In this document: positions 18,873 through 26,803 of the stretch, in pieces
Numbering within the stretch: position 1 is the first letter of the stretch
Layout: each line of letters opens with the position of its first letter
Assembly: GCF_007197735.1 (NCBI RefSeq)
Contig: NZ_CP041637.1
Location: 620,001 to 684,000 of the forward strand
Source: Formosa sediminum
GTDB taxonomy: Bacteria > Bacteroidota > Bacteroidia > Flavobacteriales > Flavobacteriaceae
Length of the DNA: 64,000 nucleotides
Direction: 5' to 3'
Position numbers and translations under genes: made by a program
Notes under the pieces: model-generated
The model's input: the letters and a program-made list of their open reading frames with translations, nothing else
What the model was told of the DNA's origin: nothing
Databases searched by the model: none

Positions 18873-21800
18873 ATGACACAATTCAACTTTAAAAAGTGGA
18901 ATACCATCTTAGGTTGGTTTGCTTTTGCTATTGCTTTAGTAACCTATGGACTAACTGTCGAACCTACTGTAAGCTACTGGGATGCGGGAGAATATATTTT
19001 AACCTCTGCCAAACTCCAAGTTGGTCACCCTCCAGGGGCACCTCTATTTCAAATGCTAGGTGCATTTTTCTCAATGTTTGCCTTAAAACCATCACAAATA
19101 GGTGTCATGTTAAACTTAATGAGTGCTGTAGCTAGTGCATTCACTATTTTATTCATGTTTTGGACCATTACTTTATTATTAAAGAATATAATTTACACAG
19201 GAAAACCGTTAAGTAAATCTAAAGCTATGGCTATTCTTGGCAGTGGTTTAGTAGGGAGTTTAGCATTTACATTTACAGATTCGTTTTGGTTTAATGCTGT
19301 AGAAACGGAAGTTTACGCTATGGCCACTTTAATTATGGCTGTTATGTTTTGGCTAGGCTTACGTTGGGAACAGGATATGAATACCCCACGTGGAAATCGT
19401 TGGTTAGTTTTAATTTCTTTTATTATTGGGTTATCTTTTGGGGTACATTTTATGGGACTATTAACCATTCCTGGTATTGCACTTGTTTATTATTTTAAAA
19501 ATTACAAGACCATAACTATTAAAAATTTTATAATAGCTAATGTGGTTGCTGTTGCCATCTTACTTTTTATTTTTAAATTACTACTTCCTAATACACTAAA
19601 ATTCTTTAGTACTTCAGAGATATTTTTCATTAATTCTATTGGATTACCTTTTAATTCCGGAACAATAATCGCTGCTTTAATTGTAATAGCAGCATTCTAT
19701 TTTGGATTAAAATATACACGACAAAAAAGTTACGTACACTTAAACACTTTAACACTGTGTTTACTATTTATATTTATAGGATTTTCGTCTTGGATGATGC
19801 TACCTATTCGTTCTAACGCAAACGTAGTGGTAAATGAAAATGCACCTTCAGATGCACGTGAACTTTTGGCGTACTACAATTTAGAACAATACCCAGAAAC
19901 ACACTTGTTTTACGGACCTCAATTCACAGATCAATATGCTGGCTTAGATGATAACAACCCGTATATAGACGATAAACCTAATTACGAAAAGGATGAAGCT
20001 CTAGGTAAATACATTATTGTGAACGATTACGAACGAGCTAAACAAAATTACAATTCTAAACATGCATCTATACTACCAAGAATGTGGAGTGCAGAACATG
20101 CACAAAACTATATGTTATTTACAGGCTATTTAGATTTTAAGCTAAAACCTGAGTACCAAATGGAAAACCAATTACGCACATCGGTTTCAAATTTTAAAAA
20201 CGATGTTGCTCAAGGTAATGTGGATTTTGAAGATTACAATAGTTTCTTAACTCAATTTGGTCAGTACTTAGATATTGAAAAACCTTCATTAGCAAGTAAT
20301 ATTATTTACATGTTTCAATATCAATTAGGTTATATGTATTGGCGTTATTTTATGTGGAACTATGTAGGTAGACAAGATGATATCCAAGGTAGATATGATA
20401 ACCATGGAAATTGGTTAAGCGGCATAAACTTTATAGACGAATGGCACTTAGATATGCCACAAACTAACTTACCAAGCGACGTTAAAAACAATAAAGCTAG
20501 AAATACCTATTATTTCTTACCATTTATTTTAGGCCTTATTGGACTATTCTTTTTATTCAATAAAGACAAAAAAATGTTTTGGGTACTTTTTGTATTTTTC
20601 CTCTTTACTGGAGTTGCCATACAAGTATACACCAACGTAAGACCTTTTGAACCAAGAGAACGTGACTACTCTGTAGTAGGATCTTTCTATGTATTTGCCC
20701 TCTGGATCGGTTTTGGAGTCTATGCCATTTTCGATACGCTTAAAAAGCATGTAAAATCTCCGTTATTAGCTCCAGCAATTACGTTAGCATGCCTAGTTCT
20801 TGTTCCAGGAATAATGGCTGCAAATAACTGGGATGATCATGACAGATCAGACAAATACACGGCGCGCTCTATGGCAAAAATGTATTTAGACTCCTGTGCA
20901 GAAAACGCCATCTTATTTACTATTGGAGACAACGATACCTTTGCCCTTTGGTACGCTCAAGAAATTGAAGGTTACCGTACCGATGTACGTATTGTAAACA
21001 CCAGTTTATTCCAAACAGACTGGTATATAGATCAAATGAAACGTAAAGCTTACGAAAGCGACCCTATACCTTCTCAGTTAACACATGAACAATACCGCTA
21101 CGGTACACGTGATTATATTATGAAACGTATAGTCTCACAAGATACCATGAACATTAAAGATTTTATAAATTTTGTAAGTAGTGATAATCCTAAAACAAAA
21201 TTTAAATACATCTTAGAAATGCAAGGTGAAGATCCGAACGACTATCCTAAACAGTTACAAAATTCTAATTATTTCCCTGTAGAGAATATAACAATAAATG
21301 TAGATAAGCAAACAGTATTAGACAATGGGATTGTAGCACCTAAAGATGCCGATAAAATTGTAGATGAAATTAATTTAAAAATCAGTAATAGTGCTTTATT
21401 GAAAAACCGATTGTTAATGTTAGATATAATAGCTAATAACGATTGGAAGCGTCCGATTTACTTTACTGGAGGTAGTTTTGGAGACGACGATTATTTATGG
21501 ATGAAAGACTACCTGCAATTAGATGGTATGTGTTATAAATTAGTACCAATAAAAACACCGGTAAGCAGAAGTAATCCTTTTGATATGGGACGTGTAGATG
21601 CCGACTTGATGTATAAAAAAGTTAAATCTTGGGATTGGGGTAATAGCGGAAGCCCAGATATTTACCATGATCCTGAAACACGCAAAAACTCTATCTCATA
21701 CAGAGGGAATTTAGCCCGATTAATGGAACAATTAATCAATGAAAATAAATTAGACAAAGCTGAAGATGTAGCCGATATTGCCATGAAAAATATGCCTATA

Positions 21801-22184
21801 GACTATTTTGGTTATTACACCCTTTTAGAACCATATATTGCAGGATATTACGAAGTAGGCGCTACAGAAAAAGCGAGACAATTATTTAAAGAAGTGGCTA
21901 CAAAGTACCAAGAGAACCTAAATTATTACAGTACACTAAAAGTTGAGAAACAATACGACATGGCTGAAGATATTGTAACTAATATTGAACGTTATAAATC
22001 GTTAGTAGATGTTTTATTGAGACATGATGAAGCCTTTGCTAAAACCGAAATGCAAACGTTTAATAATCACTTAAAACTCTTTGAACATTTTTACGGCGGT
22101 AGTGGTCCTGACCCAGAAACACCTGAACCTGCAGACATAGATCTGCAATCAATACCTGATAGTGCTTTAATGCCAGCAGAATAA
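18873..22184 (+). CDS. DUF2723 (GT117) membrane glycosyltransferase
   Basis: Large inner-membrane protein of 1103 residues. The N-terminal half has many hydrophobic helices and the DUF2723 signature: YWDAGEY (Asp37, Glu40) followed by QVGHPPGAPLFQMLG. This is the arrangement of GT-C fold enzymes that transfer a sugar from a lipid carrier, related to protein O-mannosyltransferases. The C-terminal soluble half (about 640-1103) includes an IGDNDTFALWYAQE region and a tetratricopeptide-like stretch. In Bacteroidota these proteins are linked to glycosylation of exported proteins; the acceptor here is unknown. It is followed 5 bp later by a polysaccharide deacetylase gene, probably co-transcribed. 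Confidence 0.9.
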   Translation: MTQFNFKKWNTILGWFAFAIALVTYGLTVEPTVSYWDAGEYILTSAKLQVGHPPGAPLFQMLGAFFSMFALKPSQIGVMLNLMSAVASAFTILFMFWTITLLLKNIIYTGKPLSKSKAMAILGSGLVGSLAFTFTDSFWFNAVETEVYAMATLIMAVMFWLGLRWEQDMNTPRGNRWLVLISFIIGLSFGVHFMGLLTIPGIALVYYFKNYKTITIKNFIIANVVAVAILLFIFKLLLPNTLKFFSTSEIFFINSIGLPFNSGTIIAALIVIAAFYFGLKYTRQKSYVHLNTLTLCLLFIFIGFSSWMMLPIRSNANVVVNENAPSDARELLAYYNLEQYPETHLFYGPQFTDQYAGLDDNNPYIDDKPNYEKDEALGKYIIVNDYERAKQNYNSKHASILPRMWSAEHAQNYMLFTGYLDFKLKPEYQMENQLRTSVSNFKNDVAQGNVDFEDYNSFLTQFGQYLDIEKPSLASNIIYMFQYQLGYMYWRYFMWNYVGRQDDIQGRYDNHGNWLSGINFIDEWHLDMPQTNLPSDVKNNKARNTYYFLPFILGLIGLFFLFNKDKKMFWVLFVFFLFTGVAIQVYTNVRPFEPRERDYSVVGSFYVFALWIGFGVYAIFDTLKKHVKSPLLAPAITLACLVLVPGIMAANNWDDHDRSDKYTARSMAKMYLDSCAENAILFTIGDNDTFALWYAQEIEGYRTDVRIVNTSLFQTDWYIDQMKRKAYESDPIPSQLTHEQYRYGTRDYIMKRIVSQDTMNIKDFINFVSSDNPKTKFKYILEMQGEDPNDYPKQLQNSNYFPVENITINVDKQTVLDNGIVAPKDADKIVDEINLKISNSALLKNRLLMLDIIANNDWKRPIYFTGGSFGDDDYLWMKDYLQLDGMCYKLVPIKTPVSRSNPFDMGRVDADLMYKKVKSWDWGNSGSPDIYHDPETRKNSISYRGNLARLMEQLINENKLDKAEDVADIAMKNMPIDYFGYYTLLEPYIAGYYEVGATEKARQLFKEVATKYQENLNYYSTLKVEKQYDMAEDIVTNIERYKSLVDVLLRHDEAFAKTEMQTFNNHLKLFEHFYGGSGPDPETPEPADIDLQSIPDSALMPAE

Positions 22185-22189
22185 ATACT

Positions 22190-22816
22190 ATGGGTTTAAT
22201 TCCTGTAAAAACACCTAAACTAATAAAAGGCATATTTCCAAACTACGTTTGGGATATGCCTTTATTAGATAACAAAACCATCTATTTAACTTTTGACGAT
22301 GGTCCCCACCCAGAGATTACACCTTGGGTTTTAAAAACTTTAGCTTGTTATAATGCTAAAGCTACTTTTTTTTGCATAGGCGATAATGTTAGAAAATACC
22401 CAGAGACATTTACTAACACTATTAATGCGGGTCATAGCATAGGGAACCACACCTTTAACCATTTAAATGGCTGGCATACAAACACTAATGAATATGTTAA
22501 AAATGTAGAAAAAGCAGCCCAATTAATTCCATCTAAACTGTTTAGGCCTCCTTATGGCAAAATTAAAAATAAGCAAGCCAACATATTAAGACAACACGGG
22601 TACAAGATTATCATGTGGAGCATAATTTCGTTTGATTGGGATAAAAATTTAAAAGCAGAGCAGTGTTTAAACCATGTAATAAAACATGCAGAAGACGGAC
22701 ATATCATTGTATTTCACGACAGCTTAAAAGCAGCTAAAAATATGCAATTTGCCCTACCAAAGGTGCTAGCATATTTCAGTGAAAAGGGCTATCAGTTTAA
22801 GGGACTATCAGTTTAG
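22190..22816 (+). CDS. Polysaccharide deacetylase (NodB domain, CE4)
   Basis: It has 208 residues, all of one NodB domain. The CE4 motifs are present: TFDDGPH with catalytic and metal Asp36-Asp37, HTFNH with the metal-binding His87 and His91, RPPYGK, and the C-terminal FHDS. Family members remove N- or O-acetyl groups from peptidoglycan or other glycans. There is no clear signal peptide, which is unusual for an envelope enzyme. Its last 4 bp overlap the convergent thioredoxin-like gene. Confidence 0.92.
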   Translation: MGLIPVKTPKLIKGIFPNYVWDMPLLDNKTIYLTFDDGPHPEITPWVLKTLACYNAKATFFCIGDNVRKYPETFTNTINAGHSIGNHTFNHLNGWHTNTNEYVKNVEKAAQLIPSKLFRPPYGKIKNKQANILRQHGYKIIMWSIISFDWDKNLKAEQCLNHVIKHAEDGHIIVFHDSLKAAKNMQFALPKVLAYFSEKGYQFKGLSV

Positions 22817-23109
22817 ATATATTGTCTTACAATACCTATAAGAGTATTGGCATCTTGTTCCCCACTATATCTCCATTTCATTTCACCATGCTTATAAATA
22901 ATTAATGTAGGCAAGCCTTTTACACGAAGTGCTTCAACTAATTCTTTGTTTTTTTCTACATCAATTTTAATCACTTTAGCTTTATCTCCTAAAGCAGCTG
23001 CTACATCTCTTAAGATAGGATGCATGGCTGTAGATTGTTCATTCCACTCTGTAAAGAAGTTTAATAATACCGGAATGCTAACATCTATTAATTCCCCGAA
23101 TTTTGACAT
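22813..23109 (-). CDS. Thioredoxin-fold protein without redox cysteines
   Basis: It has 98 residues, the length of a single thioredoxin domain. The fold markers are clear: a beta strand and EW before the active-site position, the KIDVEKNKEL strand, and the cis-proline GLPTL. Where thioredoxin has WCGPC, this protein has WNEQS, and the whole protein contains no cysteine. It cannot perform dithiol exchange and is more likely a binding or scaffold protein. The ATG start gives a normal N-terminus. It is transcribed alone. Confidence 0.88.
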   Translation of the reverse strand: MSKFGELIDVSIPVLLNFFTEWNEQSTAMHPILRDVAAALGDKAKVIKIDVEKNKELVEALRVKGLPTLIIYKHGEMKWRYSGEQDANTLIGIVRQYI

Positions 23110-23251
23110 ATTTTAATGTTTAAGAGCACTACTGTTGTTTTAAATAATATTATTCATCAAAGCTTCAAAGAAGCTATAAAATAAGGCTTTTGCTCGTGTT
23201 ATATCACATAAAAATAAGCATTTCTAAATTAATAATAACATTTCGGTTAAA

Positions 23252-24487
23252 TTAAGCGTTTTCGGGTCCTTTTTTGAATTCTATAACCGTTATTTCTGGC
23301 CAAATTCCAACACGACCGGGATATCCTAAGTATCCAAAACCTCGATTTACATTAATTAGCTGTCCTTTTTCTTTATAAACACCTGCCCAATATTTGTAAC
23401 GCCATTTTATCGGACTCCATTTTACCCAACCTGGAATTTCAATACCAAACTGCATGCCATGGGTGTGTCCGCTTAACGTTAAATGGTAATGGTATGCATC
23501 ATCTAAAACTTGATCTTCCCAATGAGAAGGGTCATGACTCATAAGAATTTTAAAATCGTTTGCGTCTATTTTAGACACTGCCTGTTTTAAATCGCCTGCT
23601 TTCTTAAAGTGACCTCTACCCCAGTTTTCAACTCCAATAATAGCAATGCGTTCTCCGTCTTTTTCTAAATATCGGCTATCATTTAAAATAAGATCAAAAC
23701 CCATTTCTTTTTGTATGGTCTTTAAATCTTCTAAATTTTGTGCCTTTTTAGCTTCAGAATCCCAAGTTACATAATCGCCATAATCGTGATTTCCCAATAC
23801 TGAAAATATACCATCTTTAGCCGTTAAGCGACTAAACGTTGTTTTCCAAGGTATCATTTCTGAAGCTAAATTATTTACCAAGTCTCCAGTAAATAAAATG
23901 GCATCAGACTGCTGTTCGTTAATTAAATCTACAGCATATTCTATTTTTTCTCGATTATCAAAACTTCCACTATGTATATCACTTATTTGTGTAATTCTAT
24001 ACCCATCGAAAGCTGTTGGCAAATCTTCAAAATGCAAGGTGTATTTTAACACTCTAAAATCGTATTTCCCTTTAAACATACCATACAACAAACCAGCAAA
24101 TGGTATAGCAGCCAAACCAACAGCAAGCTTGCTAATAAAAGCACGGCGTTCTGGAAAATATCCAAACTCTTGTTTTTCTTTTTTAAAGTAACGAAATACA
24201 CCTTGAGGGAATCGCGTAAGATCTTCGAGCCCTAAAATAACTAGCAAAATTAATTTTGGAGCTAACACCGCTAATAAAAACCCAAAAGCATAACTTTTAG
24301 CATGGGTTAAGACTTTTAAATGACTTGGGTTAAGAACCATTTCGTAAATAAAGTTTCCTAATACCAAAGCACTTAAAATCCAATACACCCAATACACAAA
24401 ACGCTGTTTAGTTATTGATTTAAAGGCTTGAAACGCATACCAATCTAAAAGTATGTAAAGGGTAAAAAATAAAATCCAACGAAGCAT
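23252..24487 (-). CDS. Membrane-anchored metallophosphoesterase
   Basis: It has 411 residues. The N-terminal third has hydrophobic helices (about 3-20, 32-52, 65-87) and another near 118-135. The calcineurin-like domain then runs from about 155 with all metal-binding motifs: DIHSG, GDLVNN, GNHDYG, a SHDP His and SGHTHG. Related proteins such as YaeI-type enzymes act on lipid-linked phosphates (for example UDP-diacylglucosamine); the substrate here is not shown by the sequence. It is a single gene. Confidence 0.9.
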   Translation of the reverse strand: MLRWILFFTLYILLDWYAFQAFKSITKQRFVYWVYWILSALVLGNFIYEMVLNPSHLKVLTHAKSYAFGFLLAVLAPKLILLVILGLEDLTRFPQGVFRYFKKEKQEFGYFPERRAFISKLAVGLAAIPFAGLLYGMFKGKYDFRVLKYTLHFEDLPTAFDGYRITQISDIHSGSFDNREKIEYAVDLINEQQSDAILFTGDLVNNLASEMIPWKTTFSRLTAKDGIFSVLGNHDYGDYVTWDSEAKKAQNLEDLKTIQKEMGFDLILNDSRYLEKDGERIAIIGVENWGRGHFKKAGDLKQAVSKIDANDFKILMSHDPSHWEDQVLDDAYHYHLTLSGHTHGMQFGIEIPGWVKWSPIKWRYKYWAGVYKEKGQLINVNRGFGYLGYPGRVGIWPEITVIEFKKGPENA

Positions 24488-24588
24488 ACGAGCTTTTTTA
24501 AGTGTTAAAATTAAAATTTAACAGTGTAATTTAGTCCTAGTAAAATGTTAAACATACAGTTTTGACGGTGCGCAAACCTATAAATACT

Positions 24589-25992
24589 TTAAAACCACTT
24601 TAAGGTGAAATCGACTAATTTTTGTTTTAAACTAGTATAAGGCGGAAATAAAAATTCAATCCCACTCTTGGTATGTTGTTTTAAAACAGAACGCATATTT
24701 GAGAATTCCTGAAAGCCAAAAATACCATGTGCCTTACCAAGCCCACTATTATTACTGCCTCCAAAAGGTAAATTATGGTTACTGTATTGCAACACATTGG
24801 TATTTATACATGTACTTCCAGCCCGGGTATGATCTATAATAAACTGGATTTGCTTTTTATTTTTACTATATATGTAAAGTGCTAGAGGCTTTTCTTTTGA
24901 ATTGATATAATTTATAGCCTCTTCTATATTAGTATAAGTTTTAATTGGCAGAATAGGACCAAATATTTCCTCTTCTAGTAATGAAGCTTCTTCAGCTAAA
25001 TTAGAGATTACTGTTGGCGCTATATAATTTTCGGAATCCTGAACCTGACCACCCAACTCTATCGTTGCTTGATGTTGTTTTGCATTTTCTATATGTCCCT
25101 GAAGGCGCTTAAAATGTTTGTCGTTTACAACTCTAGAATACGACTTAGATTGCGATGCATCTGCACCGTAATACAAACTAACCACTGTTTTAAATGCCTC
25201 TAAAAACTCCTCTTTTACGCGTTCGTCTATTAAAACATAATCCGGAGCAATACAGGTTTGTCCATTATTTACAAATTTCCCCCAAGCAATTCTGGTAGCA
25301 GCAGCTTTTAAATTAGCCGTCTCATCTATAATTGTTGGCGACTTACCACCCAATTCTAACGTGACTGAGGTTAAATGCTTCGAGGCTGCTTTCATAACTA
25401 TTTTCCCGACTTGCGGAGAACCTGTAAAAAAGATATGATTAAAAGGCAACTCTAACAAAGCTGTAGATACCTCTACTTCGCCTTGAACCAATGTTATTTC
25501 ATTCTCCGGAAACAATTTCGCTATAATTTCACCCATAACTTTAGACGTATGCGGCGTGAGCTCAGAAGGTTTTAAAACAACCGTATTTCCTGCTGCAATA
25601 GCAGACACTAAAGGACCAAAGGTTAAATTAAGCGGAAAATTCCATGGCGAAATAATTAAACACACACCTTTAGGCTCGTATTTATACCAAGACGACGAAC
25701 CTAGTAACGCCAATGGAGTTTGCACCTTTTGGTGTTTCAACCATTCTTTTAACTCCGATTTTACATGTTTTATCTCTCCTAGAATAGGATAAATTTCGGT
25801 TAAATCGGTTTCTAAAAAAGGCTTTTTAAAATCTGCATAAATGGCATCTCTAATCGCTTGCTTATAATCGACTTCTATAGCGTGTTGTAATGCATTCAAT
25901 TTGGCTATACGTACTTTATAGGTTGTATTGCCAACAGCAAACTGATTTGCTTTTTGTGCATCAAAAATACTTTGAAACCGATTAGTCTTCAT
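24589..25992 (-). CDS. Aldehyde dehydrogenase (class 3-like)
   Basis: NAD(P)-dependent oxidation of an aldehyde to a carboxylate. It has 467 residues, shorter than typical 490-500 residue ALDHs, as in the class 3/fatty-aldehyde branch. Visible motifs are LIISPWNFPLNLTFGPL, FTGSPQVGK, the general-base LELGGKSP (near 213) and the catalytic Cys in NNGQTCIAP (near 247). The C-terminal tail is hydrophobic and aromatic (FPPYTSLKQKLVDFTLKWF), which could bind membrane. It follows a TetR gene by 11 bp, so aldehyde- or lipid-responsive control is likely but inferred. Confidence 0.95.
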   Translation of the reverse strand: MKTNRFQSIFDAQKANQFAVGNTTYKVRIAKLNALQHAIEVDYKQAIRDAIYADFKKPFLETDLTEIYPILGEIKHVKSELKEWLKHQKVQTPLALLGSSSWYKYEPKGVCLIISPWNFPLNLTFGPLVSAIAAGNTVVLKPSELTPHTSKVMGEIIAKLFPENEITLVQGEVEVSTALLELPFNHIFFTGSPQVGKIVMKAASKHLTSVTLELGGKSPTIIDETANLKAAATRIAWGKFVNNGQTCIAPDYVLIDERVKEEFLEAFKTVVSLYYGADASQSKSYSRVVNDKHFKRLQGHIENAKQHQATIELGGQVQDSENYIAPTVISNLAEEASLLEEEIFGPILPIKTYTNIEEAINYINSKEKPLALYIYSKNKKQIQFIIDHTRAGSTCINTNVLQYSNHNLPFGGSNNSGLGKAHGIFGFQEFSNMRSVLKQHTKSGIEFLFPPYTSLKQKLVDFTLKWF

Positions 25993-26003
25993 ACAAATTA
26001 GTT

Positions 26004-26600
26004 TTAGGAGGAGGCCGAATAATTTTTTAAACCATTTACAAATACATTTGCTAAAAAGTGTGCCATCTCTTCTTTAGAAGCATCAAAATAATTGTGATGC
26101 AAACAAACAAATAATTCTGAAGCCGAAGATATGGCAATCAAGCTAAACATTTTAAAATATTTTTTATCTGCAAATGCAACTTCGGGAAATCGTTTTAAAT
26201 CTTCTTGCATATTAAGCACCAAACTTAATATACTCTCACTACCATATGAAATGCTTCTAATTTGATTCTGATTATTTTTATGAAAAAGCATCATATCCTC
26301 GGTACTCACCAAATCTAAATACGCTTTAAAAGAGGCATACAAAAACTCGTACGCGGTCTTTAGTCCAACTTGAGCTTGTTTTACTTCGAAATTAATTTTG
26401 CAATTCAATTCATCTAAAATCTCACAAAATACATCTTTAGGTGTTTTAAAATAATTGTAAAAAGTACCGCGGCCAATATCACTTTTTTCAACAATATCAC
26501 TAATAGATGTGTTTTCTAAACCCTGTTCTGAAAACAAACTTAGTGATGCTTTAATTATACGTTCACGTTTCTCTTTTTTATTTAACTCTCGCCTGCTCAT
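26004..26600 (-). CDS. TetR-family transcriptional repressor upstream of the aldehyde dehydrogenase gene
   Basis: It has 198 residues. The N-terminal helix-turn-helix (about 10-58) has the family pattern RIIKASLSLFSEQGLENTSI followed by DIGRGTFYNYFKTPKD. The remainder is a variable helical ligand-binding domain. It is the first gene of a two-gene unit with aldehyde dehydrogenase, which it probably regulates together with itself. I did not find a clear operator palindrome upstream. Confidence 0.93.
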   Translation of the reverse strand: MSRRELNKKEKRERIIKASLSLFSEQGLENTSISDIVEKSDIGRGTFYNYFKTPKDVFCEILDELNCKINFEVKQAQVGLKTAYEFLYASFKAYLDLVSTEDMMLFHKNNQNQIRSISYGSESILSLVLNMQEDLKRFPEVAFADKKYFKMFSLIAISSASELFVCLHHNYFDASKEEMAHFLANVFVNGLKNYSASS

Positions 26601-26773
26601 TTACGCGTTTCTACTTTAATATTTGAAAAAAATAAAAATACATAATAAAGCGTAAAAGCATCGGACTTAAATTTAATAAATATAGAAAAGAGTTAATTTT
26701 TAATACATTATATAAATTCTCATTTAAAACTATTGGTTCTCTATTTTAATTCTAATTAACACACCTTTTTTTG

Positions 26774-26781
26774 TAGTTTTG
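26774..26781 (+). promoter_or_regulatory. Promoter -7 element for polA
   Basis: TAGTTTTG is an exact TAnnTTTG match 22 nt before the ATG at 26804. The -33 region is A+T-rich without a clear TTTG. Confidence 0.5.
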
Positions 26782-26803
26782 ACATTCTAGTAAAATCAAA
26801 ATC

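Noticed and set aside
23161-23175. AGCTTC-AAA-GAAGCT palindrome after the phosphoesterase/thioredoxin gap
   Set aside because: The stem is only 6 bp with no T tract and no clear operator spacing, so no function can be supported.
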